Assembly (NCBI RefSeq): GCF_024679245.1 | Contig: NC_090172.1 | Location: forward strand, 8,644,733 to 8,708,732 | DNA length: 64,000 bases | Origin: Pseudorasbora parva | Taxonomy: Eukaryota > Chordata > Actinopteri > Cypriniformes > Gobionidae | Direction of reading: 5' to 3' | Shown here: positions 13,474 through 27,740 of the stretch, in pieces | How positions within the stretch are numbered: the first letter of the stretch is position 1 | Layout: every line of letters starts with the position of its first letter | The notes under the pieces: model-generated | The model's database searches: none | Seen by the model: only the letters and a program-made list of their open reading frames with translations | What the model was told of the DNA's origin: nothing | Position numbers and translations under genes: made by a program

Positions 13474-15633
13474 GGGCCCACTTTATATTAGGTGGCCTTA
13501 ACTACTATGTACTTACCTTTTTAATTAATAATTTGATACAATGCACTTATTGTGTACATACATGTTGTTAAATTATACTTACATTTTTAAAAAGACAGTT
13601 GGCACTTTCTTACACCTAACCCTACCCTTAAACTGACCCATACCACCACACCTGTCCCTAACCCTACCCTTAAACGGACCCATACCACCACACCTGTCCC
13701 TAACCCTACCCTTAAACTGACCCATACCACCACACCTGTCCCTAACTCTACCCTTAAACTGACCCATATCACCACACCTGTCCCTAACCCTACCCTTAAA
13801 CTGACCCATACCACCACACCTGTCCCTAACTCTACCCTTAAACTGACCCATACCACCACACCTGTCCCTAACCCTACCCTTAAACTGACCCATACCACCA
13901 CACCTGTCCCTAACCCTACCCTTAAACTGACCCATACCACCACACCTGTCCCTAACTCTACCCTTAAACTGACCCATATCACCACACCTGTCCCTAACTC
14001 TACCCTTAAACTGACCCATATCACCACACCTGTTCCTAACTCTACCCTTAAACTGACCCACACCACCACACCTGTCCCTAACTCTACCCTTAAACTGACC
14101 CATATCACCACACCTGTCCCTAACCCTACCCTTAAACTGACCCATACCACCACACCTGTCCCTAACTCTACCCTTAAACTGACCCATATCACCACACCTG
14201 TCCCTAACTCTACCCTTAAACTGACCCAAATCACCACACCTGTCCCTAACCCTACCCTTAAACTGACCCATATCACCACACCTGTCCCTAACTCTACCCT
14301 TAAACTGACCCATACCACCACACCTGTCCCTAACTCTACCCTTAAACTGACCCATATCACCACACCTGTCCCTAACTCTACCCTTAAACTGAACCATATC
14401 ACCACACCTGTCCCTAACCCTACCCTTAAACTGACCCATATCACCACACCTGTCCCTAACTCTACCCTTAAACTGACCCATATCACCACACCTGTCCCTA
14501 ACTCTACCCTTAAACTGACCCATATCACCACAGCTGTCCCTAACTCTACCCTTAAACTGACCCATACCACCACACCTGTCCCTAACCCTACCCTTAAACT
14601 GACCCATACCACCACACCTGTCCCTAACCCTACCCTTAAACTGACCCATATCAGCACACCTGTCCCTAACTCTACCCTTAAACTGACCCATATCACCACA
14701 CCTGTCCGTAACCCTACCCTTAAACTGACCCATATCACCAAACCTGTCCCTAACTCTACCCTTAAACTGACCCATACCACCACACCTGTGCCTAACTCTA
14801 TACTTAAACTGACCCATACCACCACACCTGTCCGTAACCCTACCCTTAAACTGACCCATATCACCACACCTGTCCCTAACCCTACCCTTAAACTGACCCA
14901 TACCACCACACCTGTCCCTAACCCTACCCTTAAACTGACCCATACCACCACACCTGTCCCTAACCCTACCCTTAAACTGAACCATACCACCACACCTGTC
15001 CCTAACCCTACCCTTAAACTGACCCATATCAGCACACCTGTCCCTAACTCTACCCTTAAACTCACCCATATCACCAAACCTGTCCCTAACTCTACCCTTA
15101 AACTGACCCATACCACCACACCTGTGCCTAACTCTACCCTTAAACTGACCCATACCACCACACCTGTCCGTAACCCTACCCTTAAACTGACCCATATCAC
15201 CACACCTGTCCCTAACCCTACCCTTAAACTGACCCATATCAGCACACCTGTCCCTAACTCTACCCTTAAACTCACCCATATCACCAAACCTGTCCCTAAC
15301 TCTACCCTTAAACTGACCCATACCACCACACCTGTGCCTAACTCTACCCTTAAACTGACCCATACCACCACACCTGTCCGTAACCCTACCCTTAAACTGA
15401 CCCATATCACCACACCTGTCCCTAACCCTACCCTTGAACTGACTTATATCACCACACCTGTCCCTAACTCTACCCTTAAACTGACCCATATCAGCACACC
15501 TGTCCCTATACCCGTATCCCACATCAATATCAGCAAAGGTGTTTTGCAATAGAATTTGAACACGGTAAGTACATTGTACTTATTTTTGATGTAAGTACAT
15601 AGTACTTAAGGCCACCTAATATAAAGTGGGGCC
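13474..15633. mobile_element. GGSCCCACTTTATATTAGG TIR element with internal minisatellite
   Basis: A perfect 8-bp TSD, GATATTTT, lies at 13466-13473 and 15634-15641. The termini are inverted repeats: GGGCCCACTTTATATTAGG on the left, and on the right the inverse of GGCCCCACTTTATATTAGG, continuing into 'tggcctta..tactatgtacttac' on both sides. An 8-bp TSD fits hAT-like elements, but the TIR was not matched to a named family. Nearly all of the interior is the 42-bp tandem array. Confidence 0.85.
13612..15509. repeat. 42-bp minisatellite, about 45 copies
   Basis: The unit runs CCTGTCCCTAACCCTACCC then TTAAACTGACCCATACCACCACA (42 bp; successive units start at 13651 and 13693). Variant positions are AACCC/AACTC, CATACC/CATATC, and rarer GTGCC, GTCCG, CAGCAC and CCAAACC types. 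Because 42 is a multiple of three, open frames of up to 656 codons arise on both strands; these are products of periodicity. The minus strand is G-rich (GGGTAGGGTTAGGG), telomere-like and quadruplex-prone. Confidence 0.97.
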
Positions 15634-16193
15634 GATATTTTTTTATGAAATCTGAGAGATTTCTGTCCCTTTATAGACAGCTACGCAACTAAGGCTTCAA
15701 AAAGTTCATAAAGAGATCGTAAAAAGAATCCATATGAATTGAGCGCTTAAGTCAAAATGTTTTGGAGAGATCAATTGCTTTATATGATTAACAGATTGTG
15801 AGAACCAATGAGGTTCAGTCTCATGTTACGCAGCACGTTTGAGCTTCAGCTAGAGCCAATGATATTTGTTCTATCTACTGTGTCAAGCAGGTTCGGATGA
15901 GCTTCTGTTTATGTTCATTGATCAATGTTTAAATGTGAATAAAAGCCTAATTTCAATCTGTTCATCATATAAAGCTTTCAAGTCTCTTCGGGAATGTTGG
16001 ACTAAACCACTCAATTCATATGGATACGTTTTACAATCTCTTTCTAAACCTTTTGAAGTGTCAAAGTGGTATTTTGCACAGCTGTCTATGGAGGAACAAA
16101 AAGTTCTCAGATTTAATTCAAAAGATCTTCATTTGTGTTCCGAAGATCAACAAAAGTCTTAAAACAGAATTTGCATTTTTTGGGGGATAAACT

Positions 16194-17610
16194 ATGAAGA
16201 CTATTCAAGACTTTTTTTTCTTTGTTTTCTTTCATGATTAATGACCAACAGTTAAAAAAACCCCAAAAAACAAATAATTTTGTCATATTTTCAGCGGGAG
16301 TACAAGATACAGGAGGTCTTTAAGTATTGATTTTGACAATAGAATGAGACTTTTACATTACAGAGATTGAGAATCACTGTGCCAGAATATTTTAGTCTGA
16401 GGTTCAGTATAAGCAATCATATAAAAAATATCCCAGAATCAGCCCTGTTGATGCTGAAATGTCTGTTTTTGAAGGTGTTGTTTATTATGTGAAATGTGCG
16501 ATATAAAAAGGGTCAATCTGTTGGATTTCTGCTCCTATATTTCTTCCATAGCACTGACAGACTTTGCCTTTGACTGTTAAAACCGGTTGAATAGCAAAAC
16601 ACTTCTGTGCTCCTCATAGCACTTCAGCACTTTTTACCCCGATGACTTAAAAAGGAGCATAGCTGCCAGGAATGTGCTTTTTGTGTGGTTGTTTCGCCAG
16701 AAGACAGAGCGTTTTTTTCCCCTCCTAACTGACAATGTGCAACAACAACATATACATCTAAACAAAACCTAGTTAAATCCCAGTTGATTACCAATGCAAA
16801 GTATAGAGGTGACAAATAGTTTAAATAAGCCCTACAGCATTTGATACCTCCCTGGGCTACAGCGAGCAGAGAAACTGCACCGAAGGCAGTATCTCTTCAT
16901 CGTACACACTACAGAAAACAGAAAACCTGCAGGATGAAGAATGTTTACCGTGGCAGCATCCCTCCTAATATGGCCGAGGCACACATGGGTAGTGATGTAG
17001 GGCCCGGATTGGAGGGGGGAGAGGGAGCTAATGGGCTACGCAGAGATGCCTCGGTGCAAAGAGGCAGAGAGGCTGCATTGGCCAGACACAGCTGAGGGCC
17101 TCAGAGGAGAGAGACGCCTATTAGAGGAGGATAAGGGTCTGTTTGGAGGAGAAGCCTTATAATGCTGTACTGGGCACCAGCGCTGGTCTGTGTATCAATT
17201 AAAGAGAGGAAAATATGACATGGAAGTTGAGATGCATTAAATAAAAAGAAAAAAAAAAGACCTGGCCGAGGGGCTGCAGCTTCCACCTGCTGTGATGCTC
17301 CAAAGGGAGAAAGCTCGTCACCCAGCAAATAATGCGCGAGAGATCGATGGTGAGTGTGTGTGTGTGTTTAAGTAGAAGCATTGTTCGGGGCACTGTGGAA
17401 ATGAGCAGCTATACCTCCTGGCATAGGGGCAGCCTAAGTAAATGAGAAGAGGCCTTCTAAATCCAGGGAGAAAATATAACATGTCAATGGGCCCCGGCCA
17501 TGATGATGGCTAATGTACTTTTAATTCATCTTCAATTCCTTGCTCTTCCAGGCCTAAGGGCGATCACTCTGCCAGTTTCAGTGGCCTACATTTCCACTGC
17601 TAAAGGGACA

Positions 17611-17613
<3 letters not shown>
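16194..17613. other. Repeat-poor sequence, no gene recognised
   Basis: Mixed unique DNA with purine-rich patches near 17010-17150. Open frames are short and without recognisable domains. Confidence 0.45.

Positions 17614-17662
<49 letters not shown>
17614..17662. repeat. (GT)n microsatellite
   Basis: About 24 GT units abutting the left edge of a TG-flanked dispersed element. Confidence 0.95.
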
Positions 17663-17663
<1 letters not shown>

Positions 17664-17935
17664 CCTGGTAATCCCTACGTTATGGGGACAAAATGTCCCC
17701 ACAAAGATGGCAATATCCGAAATCCTTGTCGTTGTGGGGACATTTTTAGGTCCCCATGAGGAAAACATCTTATAAATCACACAGAAGGAGTTTTTTTGAG
17801 AAAGTAAAAATGCAGAATGTTTCCTGTGATGGGTAGGTTTAGGGGCAGGGGCAGTGTAAGGGGATAGGATGTACAGTTTGTACAGTATGAAATCCATTAC
17901 GCCTATGGAATGTCCCCATAAAACATGAAAACACG

Positions 17936-17938
<3 letters not shown>
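17663..17938. mobile_element. TG-flanked dispersed element, copy 2 (most complete)
   Basis: A 276-bp body between two (TG)n arrays. The left half contains paired 'ttatggggacaaaatgtccccac' and 'ttgtggggacattttt' phrases; the right half is the conserved 'gcagaatgtttcctgtgatgg...aggggcaggggcagtg...cattacgcctatggaatg' block ending ACATG. No coding frame. Confidence 0.82.

Positions 17939-18031
<93 letters not shown>
17939..18031. repeat. (TG)n microsatellite
   Basis: About 46 TG units starting directly at the element's conserved ACATG end. Confidence 0.97.
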
Positions 18032-20667
<2,636 letters not shown>

Positions 20668-21090
20668 CAGGGGTGTCCAATCCTGCTTCTAAAGGGCCAC
20701 TATCATACAAAGTTTAGCTCCAGTTTTAATTCAACACACCTGATGCAGCTATTCAAGGTCTTTAAGATTACTAGCGTGCTTCTCAATACTCAAATGAATG
20801 CTTTCTCTTTTCATTGTTCTCTGTCCTGAAGCTTGTGACTCGGAAACCGATAAAGCTCTAATTGGACCACGAAGCTTCCTGATGAGTCATGGGCGAGGAT
20901 ACACAGGTGCATCCTTGCCTCGCAACCTAAAGGGTGTAGAGATAAGACAAAAGGAAAGGAAGCGAGGATGAACAAATATGAAATGAGAAGCACCGCCTAG
21001 AAACTTCCAAGCGAAAGAGTGTTGGGCAAGGTTGGAGATAAAGTCTGTAGGACATTTGTGTCCCTCCAGGAGCAGGACTATCCCTATCCT
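20668..21090. mobile_element. Foldback MITE (GAGTTTAGCTCC family) split by an insertion
   Basis: The left half runs from 'caggggtgtccaatcctgct' to about 20775. The right half runs from 'aggttggagataaagtctgt' (about 21029) to 'ctccaggagcaggacta' (about 21080). The halves are inverted, as in the copy at 5176-5350, but are held apart by about 240 bp that includes the element at 20776-20993. Confidence 0.6.
20776..20993. mobile_element. Putative GTGCTTCTCA-ended MITE
   Basis: A perfect 10-bp TIR, GTGCTTCTCA at 20776 and TGAGAAGCAC at 20984-20993, bounds 218 bp with further inverse similarity just inside. No clean TSD is visible, so the boundaries are tentative. Confidence 0.45.
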
Positions 21091-22801
21091 ATTTAGTAAC
21101 TCATTGCTCTTCAATATACATATATTTTATGTGCTTATGATGGAGCTACAAGAGGAACAGTCTTTAGAGTGCTTGCAGAAACTTTTGGATTTCGTTTTCC
21201 GAGTGGGAACTGAATAGGAACAAATCATTGCGTACATGCTCCAGTTCCAGCTGCTAGTAAAAACATGGCTCTAGTGTTCTGGTTTTCCAATTTTCCATAA
21301 AGCAGTGTTGTAGCCGAGACCAGCTAATTTGAGTCTGAATGTATGCAGAGACATAAGCAGGTTGAGTCCTGGTAAAAACAAGAAGAAGATCACGTCAGAG
21401 TCAAGAATGAGATCTGAACAATTTAGATGAATTCGCTTATGTGCAAGTCAGAATAGATCACTGTTCAGCCTCAAGTCCTACAACACTGCCATAAAGCTCA
21501 CTTTCAAAAGGAAAACAAGAGCATAACAGGATAAGGAAATGACACCATCAAGGCTTGCATGGTCTGCATAGGCATCAATGTGCAATATGTTGGAGCATAT
21601 GCACTACCCACTAACCCTCAGTGTTTAACTAATCACATGCATACTGTACACGTATATATTCCTTTCTACTAATCCATGCGTCATTCACCTAGGTGAAGCC
21701 ATAAAATCAGTCAGGACACAAACCGTTAATGATCTCAATAACCGAGCTCTCCCATTCAGCTCTTCTCAAACCTCAAACAGCTGCCCGTGAGAGTCATCAT
21801 GCAGGGCCAGATGGGACCACTTTCTGTTGACAAATACATTACTGCGCATCAATTAGACTGATTCTTCACACTGGCCCTGACTGCTGACATTAATCAGAAA
21901 ATGAGGGATGAGCCCCTTAAAAGAATTACAGCAGGCTGGCTGTTGGAGTGACAGTATGGGTACTAGAGGATATTGCTATTCCCTTCTAGAGACGACGTCC
22001 CCCTCCTCTTTTAATACCTTCTCGTCCTCATTTCCTTGATCCCTAAAGATCATTGGCCGTTCACCTGCATTCTCTCGCTGTGTTATTTTCCCTCTCTCTA
22101 TTTTTCTCTGCATCTCCTGCTCATGCTCAACTTACTCTCACATTCTGGCAAATACACAGATAAGGTAGTCGTCATAAACACACAGTAGAAATCTAGTATC
22201 TCTCGTATGCCTCCTTCATGAACCACCATCGTCAATTGCCCTATTACAAGATTCTCTCTGGCTGAAGACTCTCTGATTAGCTCAGACAGGCAGTTTTTTT
22301 TCTTTATGGCGAGATATATAGATGGATGTAAAGTGTGATATATGGTGCAGCCAAAGAGGCCCAGCCTATTCTAAAAGACAGAGTTCAAAGGTCAGGAGGG
22401 TCCAGGAATCAGAAATGGAAGATACATACAGCCTTTTGGCATCAGTATGGCAGACTTTCAACATGGTTACATAGCTTGCCAAAACTAGAAGTCCTAATAT
22501 AAGTGTATTTTAAAAATGCATGCATCTTTTTATTTCTTAATAAAAAGGTCAGTAAGTCCCAGTACTCAATTCTGACCGGTCGAGCAGTGTTCCAAGATTG
22601 GACTTTTTTTTTGACTTTTTTTTTTTAAATTTTTGCTCTGTTTGTCTATGTAAGTTCCACTCAGATTTGTGCATTCGTTTTTTAAATTAATTTTTAAATG
22701 TACTTTTCTGAAGTATGCCAGTAAGAGAGTCTTACATTAATTCTTCATTCAGTCAATTCATTCCAAACTGCTGATTCATTCACTAACAAAACAAGTGACC
22801 A
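21091..22801. other. Repeat-poor sequence, no gene recognised
   Basis: About 1.7 kb of mostly unique DNA with T-rich tracts at 22600-22630. No feature can be supported. Confidence 0.45.
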
Positions 22802-22809
22802 GTAGAAAG

Positions 22810-23685
22810 TAGGGGTGACCCCGAAAAGTCGAAGATTCGATGCATCGATATGCGGAGCCTGATTCGACCACCGATCTCACGGTCGAATCTTCGCGGGGGT
22901 TATGAAACGAGGATCATACCATTTTGGCAATATGGGGGTGCTCAATATTTTAAAGACGCGTCACAGCGCTGAGCTGAGCTGAGCTGAGCATCGGTGTGCG
23001 ACCCCTTTAAGGGCGCTGAGCTTCGCACCGGCACTGCGCCTTTAAAATTAGAACACGTTCAATGAGTGTACACACACTGGCGGCAGCATTCAGTGCCTGT
23101 CCGCGGCCACTCGGGAAGTTGTTTAAAATCCTGCCGCACCACAGAGCGCTTTCGTGCAGCTCATCTGTCAGTCAATTCAAAATTGAGCTCGCGTGTATAT
23201 AATGTGCGCGTCAGGTGGCGGTGTGAGATCCTGAGGCGCGGGGCTGAGCTTGTCCTTCACCCGCTTTAGGCACAATCGGCTGAAGAACGTGCATGTAAAC
23301 GCACTCAAAGTGTTCTTTTCCTCTCAGGTATTTTTTTAGGTTTATTTATCAAAATGTTCTTTTATATATTTGTGTGATGTTCTGTATTTCGATCGCGGCT
23401 TTAACATGTTATGAGAAAACGGTTTATGAATGTTTATCCACTATTTAAACCTAAATAAGCAAGCCATTGTCAGTTCGTCTATCAGTTGGCAGGCAGTTTT
23501 GGTCGCTTTATTAAGTTGTTGCTGTGTGCAGTGTGTAAAGGAAAAAAAAATAGTTTTACCCTCCTGCTGACTAGTGTCGTGCCCCTTCCAACCCATTCAC
23601 ACGCATGATTCAACTATCGGTTGACCATAGAAAGATTAGACAATTCTGATTCGATTGTCTAAATCCTTAGTCGAGGACAGCCCCA
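22810..23685. mobile_element. Non-autonomous hAT-like element
   Basis: A perfect 8-bp TSD, GTAGAAAG, lies at 22802-22809 and 23686-23693. The ends are TAGGGGTGACC and the inverse of TGGGGCTGTCC, an imperfect TIR of hAT type. The 876-bp body is locally GC-rich, has four GAGCT repeats near 22973-22990, and holds no transposase domain. It may retain the promoter or 5' part of an autonomous parent, which is inference. Confidence 0.8.
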
Positions 23686-23693
23686 GTAGAAAG

Positions 23694-24022
23694 AATCACC
23701 AAATTGGACAAGCAAATGATTCAATGACTTCTACAGGCTGTCACTCGTTTCATTTTCATTGATGGGCAAAAACAAAGTGACTGTTTAATATTGTATATTA
23801 AATTTAACTGACTCACTATTAACTTTATTGTTTATTGAACTGTTGCACTGTATAAATAAGTATCACACAATTGAAAAGCCTACTTGTTACTACGGCATAT
23901 CTTTTGAAGTACAGTAGCAACAACAGATCATGAATATGTGTAAGTTGTACATTGTTTTACATTGAAATTAGTCTATGGGATACTCCTTATTTTTTCCTAT
24001 ATTCATATTGTGTGATATTGAT
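23694..24022. other. Spacer, no gene recognised
   Basis: About 330 bp of AT-rich unique-looking DNA between two elements. Confidence 0.45.
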
Positions 24023-24031
24023 TCATAGAAC

Positions 24032-24875
24032 TAGCCTGGATGCCAGCCGAACTCAGCCCCGCCCACAACATTTTTAGGTCGGGCAGTTCGGTCTGGCATT
24101 GCTCCATAGAGGAGTAATTATCCCCGAACAGAAACTGTTCGGACCAATGAAATCATCAGGGGGGCTTTAGACGATGATGGACAGATGATAAACAGTAACG
24201 TAATCACCCACGTCATCAAAGGAGCTTGGATTATATTTACTCAAATCCTAAACGGAGAGCTTGTTTGTATATGTATTCACCTTCATAATTTCTCTCAAAG
24301 ATGATGATCATGTTGGGTAAGTACTCTGTGTATCAATAAATTATTTTATTTTTTTACAACACCGGCAAAGATCGTTTATTCCAGTGCGTGTGCAGACAGG
24401 GTTGCCAAGTTTTTACAACAAAACCCGCCAACTACTAGCCCTAAACAAAAGCTTCTCGGGGGGTTCTCCGGGGGAAAAATGGTGTTTGGGGGTAAAATGT
24501 GTGTTATTTTGGCAAGGTTGCCTGCTAAAATTCGCACTCATAGGTCTATATATCACATAATAGTCGCTTCAACCCTTGGACATAGAAAACAACCGCAGAA
24601 AAAAACGCAGACTTGGCAACACAGTGCAGTTGAGCTCTGTCTGTTGACATTTGACAATGCGTCGCTTCGTTGCTCTGATTGGTTTGCTCCATTGGGCTGC
24701 GATTATGAGGCGTGTTTCAACCGAACCAGGAAAGACATCAATTGGATAGACCTACAAAGGCCTATCCAATTGATGTCTTTCCTGGTTCGGTTGAAACACG
24801 CCTCATAATCACAGCCCAATGGAGCGGTTTCAGACTCATATTCTGACTTGAATTGAGTATGACCACGTCAGGCTA
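24032..24875. mobile_element. TAGCCTG element, copy A (9-bp TSD)
   Basis: The left terminus is TAGCCTGGATGCCAGCCGAAC and the right terminus is the inverse of TAGCCTGACGTGGTC. The flanks TCATAGAAC (24023-24031) and TCACATAAC (24876-24884) match at 7 of 9 positions, a decayed 9-bp TSD. It is the inverse-orientation relative of 48398-49090. No transposase is present. It contains an extra 140-bp palindrome not present in the sister copy. Confidence 0.85.
24686..24825. repeat. 140-bp near-perfect palindrome inside a MITE
   Basis: 'gctccattgggctgcgatt' at 24686 pairs with 'aatcacagcccaatggagc' ending at 24825, and the arms continue to a few-base loop near 24755 with about three mismatches. The sister element at 48398 has only one arm. 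Confidence 0.9.
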
Positions 24876-24884
24876 TCACATAAC

Positions 24885-26449
24885 AGTTCTATTTATAAAA
24901 TAAATGTTTCTCGATTTATACAACAGTATTTGTATTTTAGCCTTATGGTACATATGGTACCTCAACTTCACATTTTAACTTTGTTATATGCAGTTACACA
25001 TGCCAATACTTCAGAGCAGATCTAAAACAGGAGTTCTGTCCTCAGATGTTTGAGGGTGTTACCATTGTAGGGGTCACCCACTAAGAGATGCTATGATTGA
25101 CACAGCGCCTGGAAAGATCCCTATAGACCTGCCTGAGGATGGACACACATGCACCAGAGCCCATCTCCAACAGCCATGAAACACATAAGCGGCTTCTCGG
25201 TGACAGACAACAAGCCCAAGATCTAATTTTCACTCCTCACTAACTGTAAATGATGCCCAGGGCTGCAGGTGCGTGCACAGGCCAGGGAACGTGAAAGGCA
25301 GAGTCTGAGATGTGGGTTCGCGGCTAGGGAAGACAGCGAGTCTTATACCCTGCACCCTCCATCTGGAGGTGGAGGCCCTTGGTCAGCTTCCCAGCATTAA
25401 GACATGAGCGCTGAGGAGGGCAACTCTACCAGTCAGAACTGGCAGGTATAATTGCACTGAAAATCACTGTAAATCTGCTCCAGAAGGATCTCGGGGCATG
25501 GGGATGTCAGCAGCTGTCCCATGCGGTGAAATATGTTAAGAGCAGAGCAGAGCACGTTACACACACACACAGACACACACACACACACGCTAGACAGATG
25601 AAGCTGTTGGGCTGATTCTGCAGGTTTTCCTCTTGGCATCGAATCCACTCAGCTGAGAAGATATTTCCTCATTAGCCAGCCTCAGCTTCAGACAGCTGTG
25701 GGGCTTGGAGCAAAGAGGAAGAGTGTGTGTGTGTGAGAGAGAAATTGAAAAAAACGAACAAAAGATAAAGGAAGAAGATATACTAGAAAATATAAGTCAG
25801 TGGTTGCAAGAAAGGGCATACTGGGATGTATACATTATGCTAGTGCATGGAGGTGAACGCTGTGGAGGTTTAGGGTTGTCGGGACTTTCAATCTAGCTTT
25901 ATATTACATACTGGGGTCCAGCGAAGGCCCAGCGAGTCTACAGTACAGCCTGTATCATAGAGAAGGAGAGATGGGGAATACTAGAGGAGATAAATCACTA
26001 AGTGCCTCACCTTGGGTCAGCAATCACACCAGAGGCCACCGACAATCTGTATTTGAAGCACTGCCTCTACACTTCCAGGGCCCTGCTCTCTGGCCCCACT
26101 ATAAATCAGCATACACACATATACTTGGCCTGGGAGAGCACATTTCTAGCACCTGGTTATGCTTTAGCATCTGGTATCTGATTCAGGAACAGCGAAATCT
26201 TTCTTATCACGTTTAAATATAGTGTTGCTTGTAGCATTCACTGATTTATTAAGGAACCAGCTCAAAATCACATGATGCAATGCAATAGGTTCAAATCTAG
26301 CACACCTGAAGCGGTTAAATGAAAGTAAGATGAACTATAGGCCAACATTTTGTTAATGACCATCTGACCATTAATATACTATTATAGCTGAATTTTCGGC
26401 AGCTATTACTTTTAGTTTTAATTAGTTAATTACTTAACTAATTAGCCAT
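24885..26449. other. Repeat-poor sequence, no gene recognised
   Basis: Unique-looking DNA apart from a short interrupted CA tract at 25559-25589. No coding or RNA feature is supported. Confidence 0.45.
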
Positions 26450-26760
26450 TAGTTTTCAGTGCCACATGATCCTTCAGAGATGATTATAATGATGATGCTT
26501 TAAGAAACATTTCTTATTATTATCAATGTTGAAAACAGTTGCTGCTTAATTTTGTATTTTATTTTTGGAAACTGTGATACATAGTTTTTTTTTTCAGGAT
26601 TACTTAATGAATATAATGTTCAAAAGAACACCATTTATTTGGAATAAAAATCTTTTGTAACATTGTAAATGTCTACTTTCACTGACAATCTTTTGAATCC
26701 TCAATGAAGAAAACAGCTTATACAGGGGTGCCAATAACTTTTTTGGTCTGGTTCTCAAGG
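26450..26760. repeat. Partial copy of the TTGGGGTCAGTAAGA dispersed repeat
   Basis: 'gccacatgatccttcagagat', 'atttcttattattatcaatg' and 'gttcaaaagaacaccatttat' are diagnostic phrases of a repeat also present at 38590-38755, 44150-44620 and 48311-49500. Both termini are missing. Confidence 0.75.
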
Positions 26761-27164
26761 AAGCAGATGCTTGGTACTCACACTTTACAGGCCACACTTA
26801 TCCTACAAGCTGTCATCATTACTTTCCTCCTGACTGCTCTCCTCACTATCTTCTTTTCTCTCGAACATGTTAGATAATGATGTGGGCCAGCTTCTTTCTC
26901 TCTGGTTAAGAATGCGATTTGCTGTTTGCATCCGGTCAACAGCTGGCTTTTTATCAGAAGTCGGTTATCATCTGAATGTAATATATTTTTGTTAAGTTAA
27001 ACCAATTTTTTTTTCTGGATTCCTGTGAAAACCTAAAAATGTTCCCCAATCCAACTGTAAAATACTCATTAAGTGACTTTCAGAGCGGCTCTGGGTATGA
27101 AGTTCATGCGTTCATACCCTTATAGGCAGAGGCTGAAAGAACCACGAGTGTCACACGTGCTTTA
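26761..27164. other. Spacer, no gene recognised
   Basis: About 400 bp of unique-looking sequence before a TG array. Confidence 0.45.
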
Positions 27165-27168
27165 GTGT

Positions 27169-27228
<60 letters not shown>

Positions 27229-27268
27229 ATGTGTGTGTGTGTGTGTGTGCGTGTGTGTGTGTGTGTGT
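27165..27268. repeat. (TG)n microsatellite
   Basis: About 50 TG units with three interruptions (TTT, CA and CG). Confidence 0.96.
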
Positions 27269-27740
27269 TAACTGAAACCCATTCATTCCACATAGACATG
27301 GAGAAGAACATGCATGATTTGTTTTGTTTTTTCAGATTAATTTTCACAGACATTTTATCGTGATTTGATTTAAGTGTACTGATCAACAACAAAAAAATAC
27401 ACATTCTGTGAAATTCCGCATTATACAATCATTTCTATTTTTATGATTCTGTCAACATTTTCTACATTATGGAAATCACATGGGCCTAGAAAAAGCTAAC
27501 TAGAATGACATTTAACAGCTAATAATTAATGAACACACTTATCAACATGATTGCTATCTTATCAGAGATGTAAAAATAAGATGAAAAATCATATTCCAGT
27601 AAGTTAATGTGTTCAATAATTCAATAGCTTTCAATAGCTCCCCAATAATGTTAGTACTCAAAAGCACTTCCATCCATGTTTTCTGCTGCGCATTGTTTAT
27701 TTTTACCATTTGTGGAACCAGTTATGTGCACCCCTGCTTA
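27269..27740. other. AT-rich spacer, no gene recognised
   Basis: About 470 bp with no recognised feature. Confidence 0.45.

Larger units (their letters stand above)
13365..16193. mobile_element. Decayed TTAA/AGGG-type element hosting a minisatellite element
   Basis: The sequence left of 13474 ('accaaaatgaacattctgtt...aaacacaaatgaagatatttt') and right of 15633 ('gatatttttttatgaaatctg...cagctacgcaactaaggct') join into one recognisable repeat of the same family as 10035-10580 and 40080-40618. The far right, 'aatttgcattttttgggggat', is the degraded terminal TIR. The exact TTAA ends have decayed. It is the older, outer layer of a nest. Confidence 0.6.

Noticed and set aside
13612..15509. Regular direct repeats resembling a CRISPR array.
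   Set aside because: The units are directly adjacent with no variable spacers, the context is vertebrate, and no cas-like gene is present.
13612..15509. Interstitial telomere sequence.
   Set aside because: The reverse strand has GGGTAGGGTTAGGG within each unit but no run of uninterrupted TTAGGG repeats; the 42-bp unit explains the pattern.
13579..15552. Very long open frames (656, 608 and 254 codons) on both strands, which could be read as a repetitive structural protein.
   Set aside because: They coincide exactly with a 42-bp tandem array; 42 is divisible by three, so any stop-free frame of the unit stays open. The array lies inside a TIR transposon and several frames are open at once.
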